A stretch of 64,000 nucleotides of DNA from Bacteroidia bacterium. Lineage in GTDB: Bacteria > Bacteroidota > Bacteroidia > B-17B0 > Aurantibacillaceae. The stretch spans positions 186,001 through 250,000 of the forward strand of contig JAEUTO010000010.1 of the NCBI GenBank assembly GCA_016787785.1, in the 5' to 3' direction. Positions 46,606 to 55,670 of this stretch are shown here, piece after piece (the stretch's first letter is position 1; the number at the start of each line of letters is the position of its first letter). Position numbers and translations under genes: made by a program. The notes under the pieces were generated by a model. It searched no databases and was not told where the DNA came from. It worked only from the letters and a program-made list of their open reading frames with translations.

Positions 46606-47964
46606 TTATAATCGGATATTTAATGCAAGTGTAATTCTGTTCTCAACTTTTCGTAGGTCTGGTTTCCAGGTTGGTGTGGATGGGATATTTGTCCAACCTG
46701 TTGAGCTTGTTGTTCCACCGGGGCCAACGAAATAAGGAATATTTGCCTGTCTATAACCATACTCAATTCTAAATGTAAAATAGTCATTTGGCATAAAATC
46801 AACTGTAGCAGTTCCATCTAAAATGGTTATTGGTTTGTATGGTTGTGTATTAAACTCATCGGTATAAGCATTTGGCGTAGATGGAGATGGTGAAAAAGCA
46901 AGATAGGTTCCTCCGTTTGAAATAAAACCACCACGTAAACTTAACGCTACTTTATTTTTGTTGAACCAGATCCTATTTGTAATGGCTGTACCGTACATAA
47001 AATGTTGTTTAGATGTAATTGTATCTCCGTTGTTCATTCCTTTTTGAAATCCGTAATGCGAATTAATACTTAAAGCCATTTGTGAAATGCTTTTAGATTC
47101 GGCCTTGTGAAAATACCTCGCAACGATACTGTTATCATGGTGAAAACGTAATCTGTCAGACTGGTTACCCATCGTATCTGGATTTTGTGTGTCACGCCCG
47201 ACATAAAAATTAGCTACTAACTGTAAATTTTCAGTTGGCCTGTAATAAGTTGAACTTCCTGCGCCGGGAGATTTACTAAAGCTGTTATAGGTTTGCCAGC
47301 CATTTAATAACCATATTTCTTGTTTTAATTTTTTTGTAGGAAACATTTGTATCCTTGCTCCCTGAAAGTAAAAGGGAGTAAAGTCGCACACCATCGAGCG
47401 TTGATAACACCAGTTGTCTTGTAACACATAACTTTCCAAACCAATGTAACTCATAAAAATGCCTCCTTCAATATTAATTCCATACCATTTATTGAAGTGG
47501 TAACCAGCTGCAGCCTCCCGAATAAATTTTAAGTTCCCGGTGCTTGTATTTCTACCGCGATTAACGCTTCCATCCAATTCCTGAATAATGTGCTGCATTG
47601 CACCATATTGGAGATTTAAACGGCCAATAATATTTTTATAATTTGTTTCTAAGCCTATACTTGCAAGGTTTACCTGAAACTCATTATGCCTTCCGATAGA
47701 AGATGAAATTGTTTGTGTATTGTCAACTGGGTTAGCAAAGTTGTAGTTATAATAAGTATCAACATATATTGAACCTGCCAGTAAGGTTTCTCCCGTTTTT
47801 TTATCAGTCATAACAAGTGGTGGATTTTTAACCCGACTTTGTCCGTTGATCCAACTCAGATCCATCCCATCAAATGGAATTTTTTGAGTAGACATAGAAT
47901 CCGTTTGACTTAATACATATAATGTATTGGTAAGCATTAAAATGCTATACAGAATTTTTTTCAT
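46606..47964 (-). CDS. BBP2-family outer-membrane porin (second of two)
   Basis: The 452-residue protein has a signal peptide (1-19), 'FDGMDLSWINGQSR', 'YVDTYYNYNFANPVDNTQT' and the closing ITLALNIRL. It is highly similar to the neighbouring copy along its length, with differences concentrated in loop regions such as residues 315-380. It is 38 bp downstream of kup. The pair suggests a recent duplication with loop divergence, as expected for selection on solute choice or phage escape. Confidence 0.82.
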   Translation of the reverse strand: MKKILYSILMLTNTLYVLSQTDSMSTQKIPFDGMDLSWINGQSRVKNPPLVMTDKKTGETLLAGSIYVDTYYNYNFANPVDNTQTISSSIGRHNEFQVNLASIGLETNYKNIIGRLNLQYGAMQHIIQELDGSVNRGRNTSTGNLKFIREAAAGYHFNKWYGINIEGGIFMSYIGLESYVLQDNWCYQRSMVCDFTPFYFQGARIQMFPTKKLKQEIWLLNGWQTYNSFSKSPGAGSSTYYRPTENLQLVANFYVGRDTQNPDTMGNQSDRLRFHHDNSIVARYFHKAESKSISQMALSINSHYGFQKGMNNGDTITSKQHFMYGTAITNRIWFNKNKVALSLRGGFISNGGTYLAFSPSPSTPNAYTDEFNTQPYKPITILDGTATVDFMPNDYFTFRIEYGYRQANIPYFVGPGGTTSSTGWTNIPSTPTWKPDLRKVENRITLALNIRL

Positions 47965-48002
47965 GATGTTATTAATAAATTAATTAAATTGTATTTTTCT
48001 AT

Positions 48003-49955
48003 TTATCCAATTCTATTAAGAGGCAATTCTTTTGGCTGCTTTATGACCATCGGGAATTTTTCGATCTTTACTGAGCTACTATCCAAACCAAAAGCTCTTG
48101 CTTCACTTAAACTGAATTTTTTTAAGAAGAAATAAATGGTCATTATAATTTTTTCAAATGTGGGCAGGTCGTTTTCGTAGGAAAGAAATTTTTCTAACAC
48201 TACAAATTTAAAATCGCCAATAACGTTATTCTTATTTAAAGATTCGTAGCGGCTGGTAATGTCTACCTCTCCCGCTTTTACCATATCCTGAACCACTTTT
48301 CTGAACATGAGATTAATTTTTGGAGCAACTCTAAAGCCTAATCTAAAATCTATTCTAATAATGTCATTGTCTGCAATGTGCGTAACTTTATAATCCATTC
48401 TGTAAGGTTCGTTCATTACATCAACATGCACAAACCAATACACATCGGCTTTTTTTGGTCTTTTTTGAAGAATGGAATAAATAATTTTCGCTTCTATCTC
48501 GGTTGGATTATTGGAACTTGTCATGTAAACAAGATGTGTAGCGTATTTTTGCAATGAATCATCATTGCTCAGATCTATCAATAGTTGTTTGTGATCATCA
48601 AATTTCACCATGTCTACGTAGCGTTTGCCGATCTTTTTGGCAAGATGTAAAACTGTCATAACAGTAATAAGGCACGATGCAATTAATAAGGTTATCCAGC
48701 CACCATGCGAGAATTTACTTAGGTTTGCCCACAAAAAAGATAATTCAATTATTAGATAAACAGTAATAATGCTATATATAAAATATTTGTTATAGCGTTT
48801 CATATGCATATAAAAATTCAGCAGGGTAGTGGTCATTAACATGCATAAAACAATTGCAAGGCCATATGCACTTTCCATGTTGGCCGACTCTCTAAAATGT
48901 AACACCACCCCAATGCAACCGGCCAACAGTAACCAGTTCAAAGATGGAATATAGATCTGCCCTCTCATTTCGGTTGGGTATTTTACACCAACTTTTGGCC
49001 ATAAGTTTAAACGCATGGCCTCGTTAATTAACGTAAATGATCCGCTGATGAGAGCTTGTGAAGCAATGACAGCTGCAATGGTGGCAATAACAATTCCATA
49101 AGGCATAAAGGCATCAGGCATAATAGCATAAAAAGGATTAGTGGCTTTAAAATTTTCCAACTTTTGTCCTTCGTGTGCAATAAGCCAGGCACCTTGTCCA
49201 AAATAATTTAATACCAGCATGGTCTTTACAAATATCCACGAAATGCGAATATTATTTTTACCACAATGGCCTAGGTCTGAATAAAGTGCCTCTGCGCCCG
49301 TTGTGCATAAAAAGACTGCGCCTAATATTAAAATGCCGGAAGGGTGTGTTGCTAATAGTTTGTAAGTGTAATAAGGATTTAAAGCCGATAAAATATCCCA
49401 ATTGCCTGCAAGCTGTGTTACACCTAGCACGCCAAGCATTAAGAACCACATGGTCATTAAAGGACCAAAAAATTTACCAATAAAACCGGTGCCAAACTGT
49501 TGTATAAAAAATAAGCCGAATAAAATTCCTATTACAATAGGCACTGTATTTAGTTCCGTATTAAAAAATCTTAAACCTTCAACTGCCGCAGATACAGAAA
49601 TGGGCGGCGTAATAATACCATCAGCGAGCAACGCGCTTCCACCAATAATAGCAGGAACCAATAACCATTTGAATTTACTTCTTCTAACAAGAGTGAATAA
49701 AGAAAATATTCCGCCCTCACCATTGTTGTCTGCACGCAAAGTAAGTATCACGTACTTAACGGTTGTTTGTAATGTGAGTGTCCAGAAAACCGCAGATATA
49801 GCACCTTTTACCAGATCGGCATTAATAACCTCTTTGCCAATAATTGCGCTCATTACGTAAAGTGGTGATGTTCCAATGTCACCATAAATTATTCCAAGTG
49901 TAATAAGTAAACCACCTAGAGTTACTTTACTAATACCATGATGTTGAGTTGCCAT
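48003..49955 (-). CDS. kup: Kup-family potassium uptake transporter
   Basis: The 650-residue protein has 12 membrane helices (about 10-430), with the family start 'LGGLLITLGIIYGDIGTSPLYVMS', the selectivity region 'NNGEGGIFSLFTLVRR' and 'ALYSDLGHCGKNNIRISWIF', followed by a cytosolic C-terminal region (about 440-650). It is a K+/H+ symporter. It lies 10 bp after kdpE, at the end of a kdpD-kdpE-kup operon. No kdpFABC is present in the window, so Kup is the likely target of the sensor pair. Confidence 0.97.
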   Translation of the reverse strand: MATQHHGISKVTLGGLLITLGIIYGDIGTSPLYVMSAIIGKEVINADLVKGAISAVFWTLTLQTTVKYVILTLRADNNGEGGIFSLFTLVRRSKFKWLLVPAIIGGSALLADGIITPPISVSAAVEGLRFFNTELNTVPIVIGILFGLFFIQQFGTGFIGKFFGPLMTMWFLMLGVLGVTQLAGNWDILSALNPYYTYKLLATHPSGILILGAVFLCTTGAEALYSDLGHCGKNNIRISWIFVKTMLVLNYFGQGAWLIAHEGQKLENFKATNPFYAIMPDAFMPYGIVIATIAAVIASQALISGSFTLINEAMRLNLWPKVGVKYPTEMRGQIYIPSLNWLLLAGCIGVVLHFRESANMESAYGLAIVLCMLMTTTLLNFYMHMKRYNKYFIYSIITVYLIIELSFLWANLSKFSHGGWITLLIASCLITVMTVLHLAKKIGKRYVDMVKFDDHKQLLIDLSNDDSLQKYATHLVYMTSSNNPTEIEAKIIYSILQKRPKKADVYWFVHVDVMNEPYRMDYKVTHIADNDIIRIDFRLGFRVAPKINLMFRKVVQDMVKAGEVDITSRYESLNKNNVIGDFKFVVLEKFLSYENDLPTFEKIIMTIYFFLKKFSLSEARAFGLDSSSVKIEKFPMVIKQPKELPLNRIG

Positions 49956-49965
49956 GTTTTTAATA

Positions 49966-50658
49966 TTAAAAATTATCCTTTGCTACGAATCTATATCCCA
50001 CTCGTGATTCGGTTAAAATGTACTCGGGTTGATTTGGTTCCGTTTCAATTTTTTTTCTCAGTTGGGCAATGAATACCCGAAGGTATTGTGATTGGTTAAC
50101 ATAACCCGGACCCCAAACTTCCCGAAGTAAATACTGGTGGGTTAATACCCTGCCCTCGTTTTTTGCAAACAAAACAAGTAGGTCGTATTCCGTTGCAGTG
50201 AGTTTTACAATTTCTTTATTTTTTTTAACTGCTCTTAAATTATAATCTATTTCAAGTTCGTGATTAAAAACGTGCGTGTTTAGCGATTGCGGTATGATGC
50301 CGCGAATTGAAGATCTTATCCTTGCAAGAAGTTCTCCGGTTCTAAATGGTTTAACCAGGTAATCATTTGCGCCATTATCCAACGCTTTAATAATATTTTC
50401 TTCGTCAGATTGAACTGATAAAATTATTATGGGTTTTGTGTACCATTGTCTTAATTTTTTTAAAACTTCTTGTCCACTTTCATCAGGTAATCCAATATCC
50501 AGAAGAATAAGATCGGGATTATTAGTTTTAGCCATTATTATAGCTTCTTTAGCTGTTGCAGCAGCTTTTACGCTAAAATCACTTGTGTGTAAAGTAATTT
50601 CAAGCAACTTTCTAATCTGCTCTTCATCATCAACAACTAATATCAGCGGCCCCGTCAT
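49966..50658 (-). CDS. kdpE: OmpR-family response regulator, KdpE-like
   Basis: The 230-residue protein has a receiver with acidic pocket VVDDEE, phospho-acceptor Asp54 (ILLDIGLPDE) and the Lys of YLVKPF, and a winged-helix DNA-binding domain (about 130-228, 'LTATEYDLLVLFAKNEGRVLTHQYLLREVWG' region). The sequence matches KdpE, which controls potassium uptake. It overlaps the sensor gene by 4 bp and precedes kup by 10 bp. A tandem 11-bp repeat upstream of the operon (51777-51798) is a candidate binding site. Confidence 0.92.
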   Translation of the reverse strand: MTGPLILVVDDEEQIRKLLEITLHTSDFSVKAAATAKEAIIMAKTNNPDLILLDIGLPDESGQEVLKKLRQWYTKPIIILSVQSDEENIIKALDNGANDYLVKPFRTGELLARIRSSIRGIIPQSLNTHVFNHELEIDYNLRAVKKNKEIVKLTATEYDLLVLFAKNEGRVLTHQYLLREVWGPGYVNQSQYLRVFIAQLRKKIETEPNQPEYILTESRVGYRFVAKDNF

Positions 50659-51755
50659 ACTTTTACATTTAAGTTTATATAAGACAATTCAGACGGAATT
50701 TCTATCGTAAATATTGCACCGCCTTCTGGCATATTTTTAAGATCAACTGTGCCATTCATCGATTCTACAAATCCCTTTACGATCGAAAGACCCAAGCCGG
50801 TACCGCCTGTTTTAGAATTTTTAAGGCGATAGAATTTTTCAAATACTTTTTCCATTTCATCTTCTGGAAAACCATGTCCTGTATCTTCAACAACAATAAC
50901 CAGCTTATCCTGTTTGCAGCTAGCGCGTACAGTAATAACCGCATATTTTGGAATGTTTGTGCAGGCATTATGAACAAGGTTGTGCACTATTTGTGAAACT
51001 AAACCATAATCTAATTTAAATAAGGGAAGGTTTTCTTTCACTGCAACATGAACGGGTATGTTTTTTAGTTCGTCCTTAAGTTGATTTAATACATCATAGA
51101 TTAATTCATTCACATCAAACCAATCATTTTTTGGTTTAATATAACCCGACTCAAGTCGCGACATATTTAATAGGTTTCCAACCTGCCTGTCTAGCTGTAA
51201 CGATGCTTTTGAAATTTCAGAGATAAGTTCATACTTGTTAAGTTCAGAAAGTTTGTCGGCCATCGATTGCAGGTTATCTGTGGCGCCAATAATGGTAGAG
51301 ATGGGAGTTCTTAATTCATGCGAGAGAGAATTGAGTAATGTATTGTATAATTTTAGCGTATTTTCTTTTTCTTCTTTCTGATTTGCCAATTTTTCTATTT
51401 TCCTGATCTTGGTGGTTAGCACGGCATTTACAAGTGCCACAACAAAATACATAAGAAACATCAAAAGATCCTCTGCACTGCTTATAGCAAATGTGAATTT
51501 TTGAGGAATAAAGAAAAAATCCCAAACCAAAGCACTTAATATAGCCGCTACAAGTACAGGCATGATATCAAAGAACATGGCTATTAGTGAAACGGTAACC
51601 AACAGGATGAAAGCCACAACTCTATAACCAACCAGATCGGATAGAAAATAGCAGCCTGACGCTACTAATAAAATAGAGAGTACGCTTACGATATATTGTT
51701 TTTTTGGACTAAATTTTTGAAAAGGCAGATTGTCCACTTCGTTAGTTTTTGACAC
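50655..51755 (-). CDS. kdpD: KdpD-like sensor histidine kinase lacking the KdpD and USP N-terminus
   Basis: The 366-residue protein has a short N-terminus, four membrane helices (DUF4118 type, about 20-115), a HisKA domain with His146 (LSHELRTPISTIIGATDNL) and HATPase_c (NLVHNAC, EDTGHGFPEDE, GTGLGLSIVKGF). The DUF4118 plus 'SHELRTPxxxIxGAxxxL' form is that of KdpD, but the ~400-residue N-terminal K+-sensing KdpD/USP region of the E. coli protein is missing. It starts at GTG 51755. Sensing is therefore likely through the membrane segment. Confidence 0.88.
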   Translation of the reverse strand: MSKTNEVDNLPFQKFSPKKQYIVSVLSILLVASGCYFLSDLVGYRVVAFILLVTVSLIAMFFDIMPVLVAAILSALVWDFFFIPQKFTFAISSAEDLLMFLMYFVVALVNAVLTTKIRKIEKLANQKEEKENTLKLYNTLLNSLSHELRTPISTIIGATDNLQSMADKLSELNKYELISEISKASLQLDRQVGNLLNMSRLESGYIKPKNDWFDVNELIYDVLNQLKDELKNIPVHVAVKENLPLFKLDYGLVSQIVHNLVHNACTNIPKYAVITVRASCKQDKLVIVVEDTGHGFPEDEMEKVFEKFYRLKNSKTGGTGLGLSIVKGFVESMNGTVDLKNMPEGGAIFTIEIPSELSYINLNVKV

Positions 51756-51776
51756 AACAAATGTAGAGTTACTTTT

Positions 51777-51798
51777 ATAAAGATTTTATAAAGATTTT
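51777..51798 (-). promoter_or_regulatory. Tandem 11-bp direct repeat upstream of kdpD-kdpE-kup
   Basis: ATAAAGATTTT occurs twice without gap (51777-51787, 51788-51798). An 11-bp pitch places both copies on the same face of the DNA, the arrangement OmpR-family regulators recognise. It lies 21 bp before the operon start. Confidence 0.5.
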
Positions 51799-51859
51799 GA
51801 CAATCTGAGAATTATCATCTTTAGTTAAACAAAAAGCCCATCCTTTTGTTTTGGAAGAG

Positions 51860-52390
51860 TTATTTTTCTGGCTTTTCTGATAGATTGTTAAAGTTAAGAT
51901 CAACTATCTTAAGCTGATTTCGGTCGTTTATCCTAACTCTTTTAATGTTAATTTGTTTAATTAAAATACCAGTACCAATTAAACCGCCGCCTATCAATAT
52001 AGCAAGAGGGTCAACCACAGGATTTCGTTCATTGATCAAATTATTAGTTGTATTTAGAAAGATAAATCCGCCACCTAGTGCTATAAAAGCAGTTTGAAGT
52101 GTTCTAACGAGGTGATGATTTTTTTTAAGCCGAACTGCTTTTAGTAGACTTAATCTAACAACCGAATCGCTCTTGAACACAATAAAACTATCCTGTAGAT
52201 TGGTGATCTTATCTCTCCGGTAACTATACTTGCCTTTCATTTTGTATTCTAAATGATCGCCAATAAATACTTCATATTTTTTTAATTTTCCAAAGCGATT
52301 AACAAGTACTTCTAACGTCTTTTGGGAAAAGCATTCAAAATTACAAGTCACTAAAAGCAACAAAAGAAATATACTTATTTTTTTAGCCAC
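51860..52390 (-). CDS. Putative membrane-associated protein with signal, unknown
   Basis: The 176-residue protein has a signal peptide (1-22), a beta-rich segment (about 25-90, 'NRFGKLKKYEVFIGDHLEYKMKG'-region) and two membrane helices (about 100-115 and 130-148) with short loops. It looks like a recurrent Bacteroidota family with unknown function that starts KxLEVxxNRFGKxKxYxV. It starts at GTG 52390. A weak stem lies downstream. Confidence 0.6.
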   Translation of the reverse strand: MAKKISIFLLLLLVTCNFECFSQKTLEVLVNRFGKLKKYEVFIGDHLEYKMKGKYSYRRDKITNLQDSFIVFKSDSVVRLSLLKAVRLKKNHHLVRTLQTAFIALGGGFIFLNTTNNLINERNPVVDPLAILIGGGLIGTGILIKQINIKRVRINDRNQLKIVDLNFNNLSEKPEK

Positions 52391-52453
52391 AGCTAAAAGT
52401 AATGGTTTAAGCCCGTTATAAAAATAACATTAGCTTTTTTTAGGAAAGTTAAA

Positions 52454-53509
52454 TTAGTTTACTCTTAATTGCTGACCTACTTTTAAATAATAACGTTTGC
52501 TAACACCGTTAAGGGTCATTAATTGTTTTGTAGAGATGCCGTACTGCGATGCGATATAGTTCCAGCTTTCGCCACGGTTTACTTTGTGCAGGTTAGAGTT
52601 TGTTGGGAAAGCAGAAAGTTTTTGTTTGTGCGCTTTAACTGTAATTGTGTGATGGTATAATTTATGATCAAAAAATGAAATAATAGTTGCGGGATTTACC
52701 GCATGACCTTTGTAGCGCACTTCAAAATGTAAGTGTGATCCATGGCTATGTCCCGTGTTACCGCCCAGACCAATGGTTTGCCCGCTTAAAACAATATCGC
52801 CTGATTTAACTTTTAGTTTTGATAAATGGGCGTAAACGGTTTCTAAACCGTTTGGGTGCATTAAGATCACCACGTTTCCAAAGCCGCCCTGTTTTTTTGC
52901 AACACGTACTTTGCCGTCAAATGCTGCGCAAACTTTATCACCTTTATTAAGATCGATATCAATACCATTGTGCATGCGTTTATCTCGCCAGCCGTAATTA
53001 GATGTTACAACGCCTTTAAATGGCGAAACATAATAACTTAAAAGATCGTTCTCTAATACTAGGTTAAACGACTTAGGTAAACTATCGGTTGGTGTTAACG
53101 GAAATAATAATTTTTCATCTTCTTCAGAATAAAAACTTAGTTCGCTTAAATCAAATTCAGAGATCTTTACAGCGTCTGTATTATTACTATTCAGTAAACT
53201 AGTGTAATAGTTTAAAAGGTCAACATCTTTGGTTGTAACATTTTTAAGTTCTAGAACAGAATCGATTAAATGCGCCAGTTTAGAGCGCGTCATAATATTA
53301 TTTGACCGGAATTTTAAGATCTTAACCGAATCGCTTTTGGTGCTGTTTAAAAGCGATGCATAATAACTCATAAGGTCCAGATCTTTAGAGGTAACATGCT
53401 CTAATTCAAATACTGAGTCGATAAGATTGTGCAATTCTGTTTTACTGATAACCTTATAATGTTTAATAGAATCGGTTCTTTTGCCAACGGGGTCGTTGTG
53501 CGAAAACAC
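52454..53509 (-). CDS. M23-family peptidase with C-terminal LysM (murein endopeptidase)
   Basis: The visible frame from GTG 53509 gives 351 residues with a duplicated N-terminal segment (residues about 20-110 contain two similar 'KxxxHLIDSVxELxxVTxKDxDLxxYYxSLLNS' units), an M23 domain (about 165-275; HNGIDID and HLHFEV zinc ligands, with Gly-rich NTGHSHGSHLHF) and a LysM (about 300-351, 'VNRGESWNYIASQYGIS'). The frame continues upstream of the GTG into a good signal peptide (KPYLILILFCLWKPVFS) without any ATG, GTG or TTG, so the true start is probably a rare codon (ATT or ATA, about 53557). Confidence 0.9.
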   Translation of the reverse strand: MFSHNDPVGKRTDSIKHYKVISKTELHNLIDSVFELEHVTSKDLDLMSYYASLLNSTKSDSVKILKFRSNNIMTRSKLAHLIDSVLELKNVTTKDVDLLNYYTSLLNSNNTDAVKISEFDLSELSFYSEEDEKLLFPLTPTDSLPKSFNLVLENDLLSYYVSPFKGVVTSNYGWRDKRMHNGIDIDLNKGDKVCAAFDGKVRVAKKQGGFGNVVILMHPNGLETVYAHLSKLKVKSGDIVLSGQTIGLGGNTGHSHGSHLHFEVRYKGHAVNPATIISFFDHKLYHHTITVKAHKQKLSAFPTNSNLHKVNRGESWNYIASQYGISTKQLMTLNGVSKRYYLKVGQQLRVN

Positions 53510-53651
53510 AGGTTTCCACAGGCAAAACAGGATGAGTATTAAATAAGGTTTTATAATAGACCACTAAAATAATGGTTTATGCTTAAAAAGCAAATTTTAG
53601 GCTATATTTTTCTTTAAATTTTTGGGCTATAAATGGTTGAAAGGCTTGCTG

Positions 53652-54101
53652 TTAGCGGATCCTATCAGCACTTTTTAAAAGCTCAATGTCTTTTTTAACA
53701 AAATGAGCGGCTAAGTAGGCTGCTATTAGGGCAAACAAGCCTATCCCGATAATAAAATATTGTTTTTGTACTTCCAGAATACCCTCAGTTTGCACAACAA
53801 ACGGGCAAAACAACATCATGGCCGTTACAACTATCCACAATACAAGTTGCGCGTAGCATAACTTTACCTGAAGTTCTCTTTTTTTGAAAGAAAAAATAGT
53901 GAAGGTGGCCAAAACAATACCAATGAAATTTAAAATTACCGCAGTGAGATGTCCGGCGGTTGATTGGAATGTTTCAAGCGGCATTAAATAAATATTTGTA
54001 GCCGAAGTTTTTGTAAGTATAGTTTGGCAAGGCACAAAAAGTAAAGAAAGGCCTAAAAAAATAAGTTCAATTAGAAAAAGTGTTTGTTTACGTTGTATCA
54101 T
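53652..54101 (-). CDS. DUF4293 membrane protein
   Basis: The 149-residue protein has four membrane helices (about 9-28, 52-71, 80-100, 115-135) and ends in the basic pattern KKDIELLKSADRIR, which together with the N-terminal MIQRKQTLFL is the DUF4293 signature. The family is confined to Bacteroidota and has no assigned function. It stands alone, with about 80 bp to the next gene upstream and 140 bp to the M23 gene. Confidence 0.85.
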   Translation of the reverse strand: MIQRKQTLFLIELIFLGLSLLFVPCQTILTKTSATNIYLMPLETFQSTAGHLTAVILNFIGIVLATFTIFSFKKRELQVKLCYAQLVLWIVVTAMMLFCPFVVQTEGILEVQKQYFIIGIGLFALIAAYLAAHFVKKDIELLKSADRIR

Positions 54102-54182
54102 GATACAAAATTAAGAAATAGAATCTATACCCGGGTTAAAAAGTTTAGAAAGTTAGAAGGTTTTGAAAGTTTAATTATAATG

Positions 54183-55670
54183 TTACCAGGTAATTAACTT
54201 TAACTGAAATTTTCCCTCTTCTTCCTGCGATGAAAGTGCAAATTGCGCGTGGTTTAAAGTTATCATCAACGGATTTTTCGCTTTTAGGATCTCATCTAAT
54301 GTTATTAATTGATAGATCTTATTTACAAGTCCCAGAACCGTGTAATTGATGCTGTTCTTTTTGATATCCGAACGGCTAAGCAACCAAACTGCATTGTTGT
54401 CTACCGTTTTGAATTGTTTTTTTACAGGAAAGTTAGTTGCTTTATAAAAGAACGTTTCAAATTGTGAGATACTGTCAATACAGATCTTACCATTCATATC
54501 CATTTTATCGGTATTAAAATAATATTTTTCTATCATTTGGTTGCTTCCTAAACTGTTTTTTTCTAAAATAAAACTTTCATCTTCGGGTATTAATTGATAA
54601 GAAATGGTGTTGGCATATAAATAACAAAGTGTATTATCGGTATTCTTATATATGTCTCCTTCAAAAGATAACGCACCAATTGGGCTCCTGGTCAATTTAT
54701 CCATGCGTAAGATATAATTAGAAATTATTTTTTTGGAAGTTGTTTTTGGCTCATTCACAGGGATCTTTATATCTTGTTTTGAAAGTACTTCGCCGGCAGA
54801 ATCTATTTCAATAATATAAACAGAAACAAGCGGTGTGTTTGAAATCGCTAATTTATTTCCTTTCTGATCAAGCTGTGCTGCTGTGAAACGTTGTCCCAAA
54901 ACAGTAGTTGTTTTTTTAGCCGTATCAATTAAATAAGTGCCATATTGGTAGGATGTGGTTTCGCCCCTGTCATTTAATTTGGTGCCGCGAATTAATTTAC
55001 CGGTGTTTGCATTTACCTTTAAGATCCATTGCCCGAATTTTGCACCGCCTGTTACATTAACATATAACATTACAACATTTTTATCGGCATAAAAAATGTG
55101 AGCGGAATTGATATTCTTGCGTTCAAAAGGGAATTGCCATTTTGGCTCGTACTCAAAATTCTGCAACTCAGATTTGAGTTCGTATTTGTTCAAATAAAAT
55201 TGTTTCCCTCCGGTGTCGATTTGGTTCTTGATCGTGTAAACCGAGTTCGCGTAATAGAATAATTCACTTTCAAAATTAGAGATGCTGTTAAGCCTGGCTA
55301 TGTCAACATTTTCAATCGTAGCCACGCGGTCAAATAATTTATTTAAACGTAAAATTGTAATTAGTTTTTTATCTTTTCTCTGCACATAAACATTTAAAAA
55401 GCCGTGAAGTGTGTCGGAAAATAATTGCAAAAAATTATCCGGGGGTATCTTACCAAGGTCGAAAACTAAACTGTCTAATACTTTTAACTGTTTATCGAGT
55501 TTATAAATAATGCAGTTTGCATTTTGTTTTTGACTGTTAATGCCAAACGAATAAAGGTTACCGTTAAACAATTGGCTGTTGCCTTTGCTTAAATTAAATT
55601 GTTTGATTTGTGCGAATAAGATTGGCGTCAAAAAAAACAATAAGAATGAGTATTTAATTTTAACTTTCAA
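54183..55670 (-). CDS. Secreted protein of unknown function
   Basis: The 495-residue protein has a signal peptide (1-20) and a long beta-rich region without obvious repeats. Sequence landmarks such as 'LDSLVFDLGKIPPDNFLQLFS' and 'FYYANSVYTIKNQIDTG' match no family that I recognise. The start is TTG at 55670; the frame upstream is closed immediately by a stop. The start lies inside the last 11 bp of the MFS gene, so translation is likely coupled to it. Confidence 0.55.
   Translation of the reverse strand: MKVKIKYSFLLFFLTPILFAQIKQFNLSKGNSQLFNGNLYSFGINSQKQNANCIIYKLDKQLKVLDSLVFDLGKIPPDNFLQLFSDTLHGFLNVYVQRKDKKLITILRLNKLFDRVATIENVDIARLNSISNFESELFYYANSVYTIKNQIDTGGKQFYLNKYELKSELQNFEYEPKWQFPFERKNINSAHIFYADKNVVMLYVNVTGGAKFGQWILKVNANTGKLIRGTKLNDRGETTSYQYGTYLIDTAKKTTTVLGQRFTAAQLDQKGNKLAISNTPLVSVYIIEIDSAGEVLSKQDIKIPVNEPKTTSKKIISNYILRMDKLTRSPIGALSFEGDIYKNTDNTLCYLYANTISYQLIPEDESFILEKNSLGSNQMIEKYYFNTDKMDMNGKICIDSISQFETFFYKATNFPVKKQFKTVDNNAVWLLSRSDIKKNSINYTVLGLVNKIYQLITLDEILKAKNPLMITLNHAQFALSSQEEEGKFQLKLITW

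Noticed and set aside
49402-49860. 152-codon open frame on the + strand, antisense to kup
   Set aside because: It lies wholly inside kup, has no family pattern and mirrors its hydrophobic codons; kup itself is certain.
51758-51765. TACATTTG -7-like box just before kdpD
   Set aside because: Only 2 bp separate it from the GTG start, so a transcript from it would begin inside the gene unless the start is wrong.
51833-51858. Weak hairpin after the 51860 gene
   Set aside because: Stem has a bulge and few G-C pairs; it may aid termination but is not convincing.
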